DNA of 14,629 nucleotides, taken from contig JADGIG010000164.1 of NCBI GenBank assembly GCA_018985235.1, forward strand, positions 1 to 14,629, given 5' to 3'. Source of the stretch: Sanchytrium tribonematis. Its lineage: Eukaryota; Sanchytriomycota; Sanchytriomycetes; Sanchytriales; Sanchytriaceae. Every line of letters starts with the position of its first letter. The stretch's first letter is position 1. The notes below the pieces were generated by a model. It was not told the DNA's origin. It was given only the letters and a program-made list of their open reading frames with translations, and did not search any database. Shown piece by piece: positions 13,575 through 14,629 of this stretch. The translations under genes and the position numbers were made by a program.

Positions 13575-14629
13575 TGACAAAAAATAAATTAAAGGGTCAA
13601 ACTTGTATGAATAAGGTTTTAATTTGTGGTATGGGCGGAATAGGATGCGAACTGCTTAAAACCATTGCCCGGGACTATGAGATAACAACAATAGATCTAG
13701 ACACCATAGATATAAGTAATTTGAATCGGCAATTGCTTTTTAACGCAAAACATGTCGGAAAACCAAAAGCAATTGTGGCAAAAGAAGTCATAAAAAATTT
13801 ATTCGGCGTAGAGATTGAAGCATACTTTGCAAATTTATTTGATCTTGATTTTTCATTCTTTGAAAAATTTGATTTGATTTTCAATTGCCTGGATAATTAC
13901 AGTGCAAGATATCACATCAATATTATTTGCCAGGCTTACAAAATACCACTAATCGACATCGGATCCGGCGGTTATATTGGCCAGGTTAATCCTTATCTTG
14001 AAAGTGGCTGCTATGCGTGTGACCCTGAGCCCACCACCGAAACGTTTCCTGTCTGTACTATAAGGTCAAATCCTTCCAAATTTATACATGTTGTCAGTTG
14101 GTCTAAGGATTATTTACTTCCACAATTGTTCGGCGAGATCTCGTCCACAGAAGATTTACCAGCTGGACTTTCAAGAGAAGAAAATGAGATTCTTTCGAAA
14201 CAGCAAAGTACGTTTAAAAATTTACGAAATTATATTAGAGATCCTGAATATTACATAAAGGTTTTTGAAAAAATATTCCAATCAGATATCAAAACCATAG
14301 CTTCCATGAAGGAATGGAAATCGAACGCTCCCATCGCCATTTCTTCGAATCAGTTAAGTGGCAATTTAATTGAAAAAAACCCACTAGAAGATTGTGATAT
14401 TGATTATTATGCCAAATTGTTCAAGAAGTACATTATAAAATTGCAAAGGCGATTCAATGAAGGAGAATTAATTAAATTTGACAAAGATGATAAGGATACT
14501 TTATTATTTTTAGGTGCGTGTTCTAATTTGCGCGCTTATTGCTTTCATTTAAAGTTAGAAAATATCTTCAAGATTAAAGCCATGGCAGGGAAAATCATAC
14601 CGATCGTTGCCACCACTAATGCTATTGTT
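13571..14629 (+). CDS. UBA2: SUMO-activating enzyme E1 catalytic subunit UBA2, C-terminus beyond window
   Basis: An open frame of 353 codons reaching the window edge. The adenylation domain shows the nucleotide loop GMGGIGCELLK (20-30), IDLDTIDISNLNRQLLF (41-57), NCLDNYSARYHIN (105-117) and IDIGSGGYIGQV (128-139). The zinc-binding CYAC pair is at 147-150. Catalytic Cys 162 lies in FPVCTIR, and AGKIIPIVATTNAIV follows near the edge. With AOS1 it activates SUMO through a C162 thioester and hands it to UBC9 in the nucleus. The catalytic-cysteine domain is shorter than in vertebrates, but LIKFDKDDKDTLLFLGACSNLRAYCF matches the family. The first ATG (13571) overlaps the DHODH stop; Met 13 (13607), directly before the core beta-strand, is an alternative start. 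No stop or intron is seen in the visible part. Confidence 0.95.
   Translation, partial: MMTKNKLKGQTCMNKVLICGMGGIGCELLKTIARDYEITTIDLDTIDISNLNRQLLFNAKHVGKPKAIVAKEVIKNLFGVEIEAYFANLFDLDFSFFEKFDLIFNCLDNYSARYHINIICQAYKIPLIDIGSGGYIGQVNPYLESGCYACDPEPTTETFPVCTIRSNPSKFIHVVSWSKDYLLPQLFGEISSTEDLPAGLSREENEILSKQQSTFKNLRNYIRDPEYYIKVFEKIFQSDIKTIASMKEWKSNAPIAISSNQLSGNLIEKNPLEDCDIDYYAKLFKKYIIKLQRRFNEGELIKFDKDDKDTLLFLGACSNLRAYCFHLKLENIFKIKAMAGKIIPIVATTNAIV
13583..13588 (+). terminator. Possible DHODH poly(A) signal inside UBA2 coding sequence
   Basis: AATAAA occurs 8 bp after the DHODH stop, within codons 5-6 of the longer UBA2 frame. If used, the two transcripts overlap or UBA2 starts at Met 13 (13607). Confidence 0.35.

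Noticed and set aside
1-14629. Mobile elements, CRISPR arrays, viral or toxin genes
   Set aside because: No transposase, reverse transcriptase, integrase, terminal or regularly spaced repeats, or toxin-like genes were found. The window appears to be ordinary compact housekeeping DNA.

Overview
The window looks like nuclear DNA from a small, gene-dense, AT-rich eukaryotic genome. It has a type II tRNA-Leu gene with internal A and B boxes, AATAAA signals close behind the genes, spliceosomal GT-AG introns, and mitochondrial proteins (FIS1, FAD-linked glycerol-3-phosphate dehydrogenase, class 2 DHODH). A Pho80-type cyclin and a GHKL-ATPase/HELAH protein of a kind I associate with fungi point to a fungus. 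The compaction suggests an early-diverging lineage (Cryptomycota/Rozella-like or a relative of Microsporidia); this placement is inference.

Layout. Block 1 (minus strand, 7535 down to 1) holds, in transcription order, a Pho80-like cyclin with one intron, FIS1, the splicing factor MFAP1, a 1484-residue GHKL/sacsin-type ATPase with a C-terminal HELAH zinc-protease motif, and a GDA1-type apyrase cut by the window edge. The gaps are 62, 60, 22 and 11 bp. Block 2 (plus, 7755-11062), divergent from block 1, holds a DHHC palmitoyltransferase with a frame break near its 5' end, an unrecognised 197-residue protein, and GUT2 with one intron. Block 3 (minus, 12273-11235) holds a short MPN protein resembling eIF3h and a small membrane protein with one intron and a further frame break. 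Block 4 (plus, 12351-14629) holds tRNA-Leu(UAG), DHODH, and UBA2 running off the end. The largest gap is the 219-bp divergent region 7536-7754; no gene-free stretch exceeds 300 bp.

The strongest finding is the introns. Three genes contain one each, all exactly 19 nt: GTA at the 5' end, a branch-point-like YTRAY, then TAG. They were found by following protein similarity across frame breaks, so ORF-only annotation truncates or splits all three genes. Compaction also shows in AATAAA signals that overlap stop codons in four genes, a 4-nt ATGA overlap between DHODH and UBA2, and a tRNA whose first T-run downstream lies inside the DHODH coding region.

Functionally this is a housekeeping neighbourhood. 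GUT2 and DHODH would both pass electrons to ubiquinone in the inner mitochondrial membrane, FIS1 acts on the outer membrane, and MFAP1 belongs to the spliceosome that must remove the tiny introns. No mobile element, CRISPR array, virus or toxin gene was seen.
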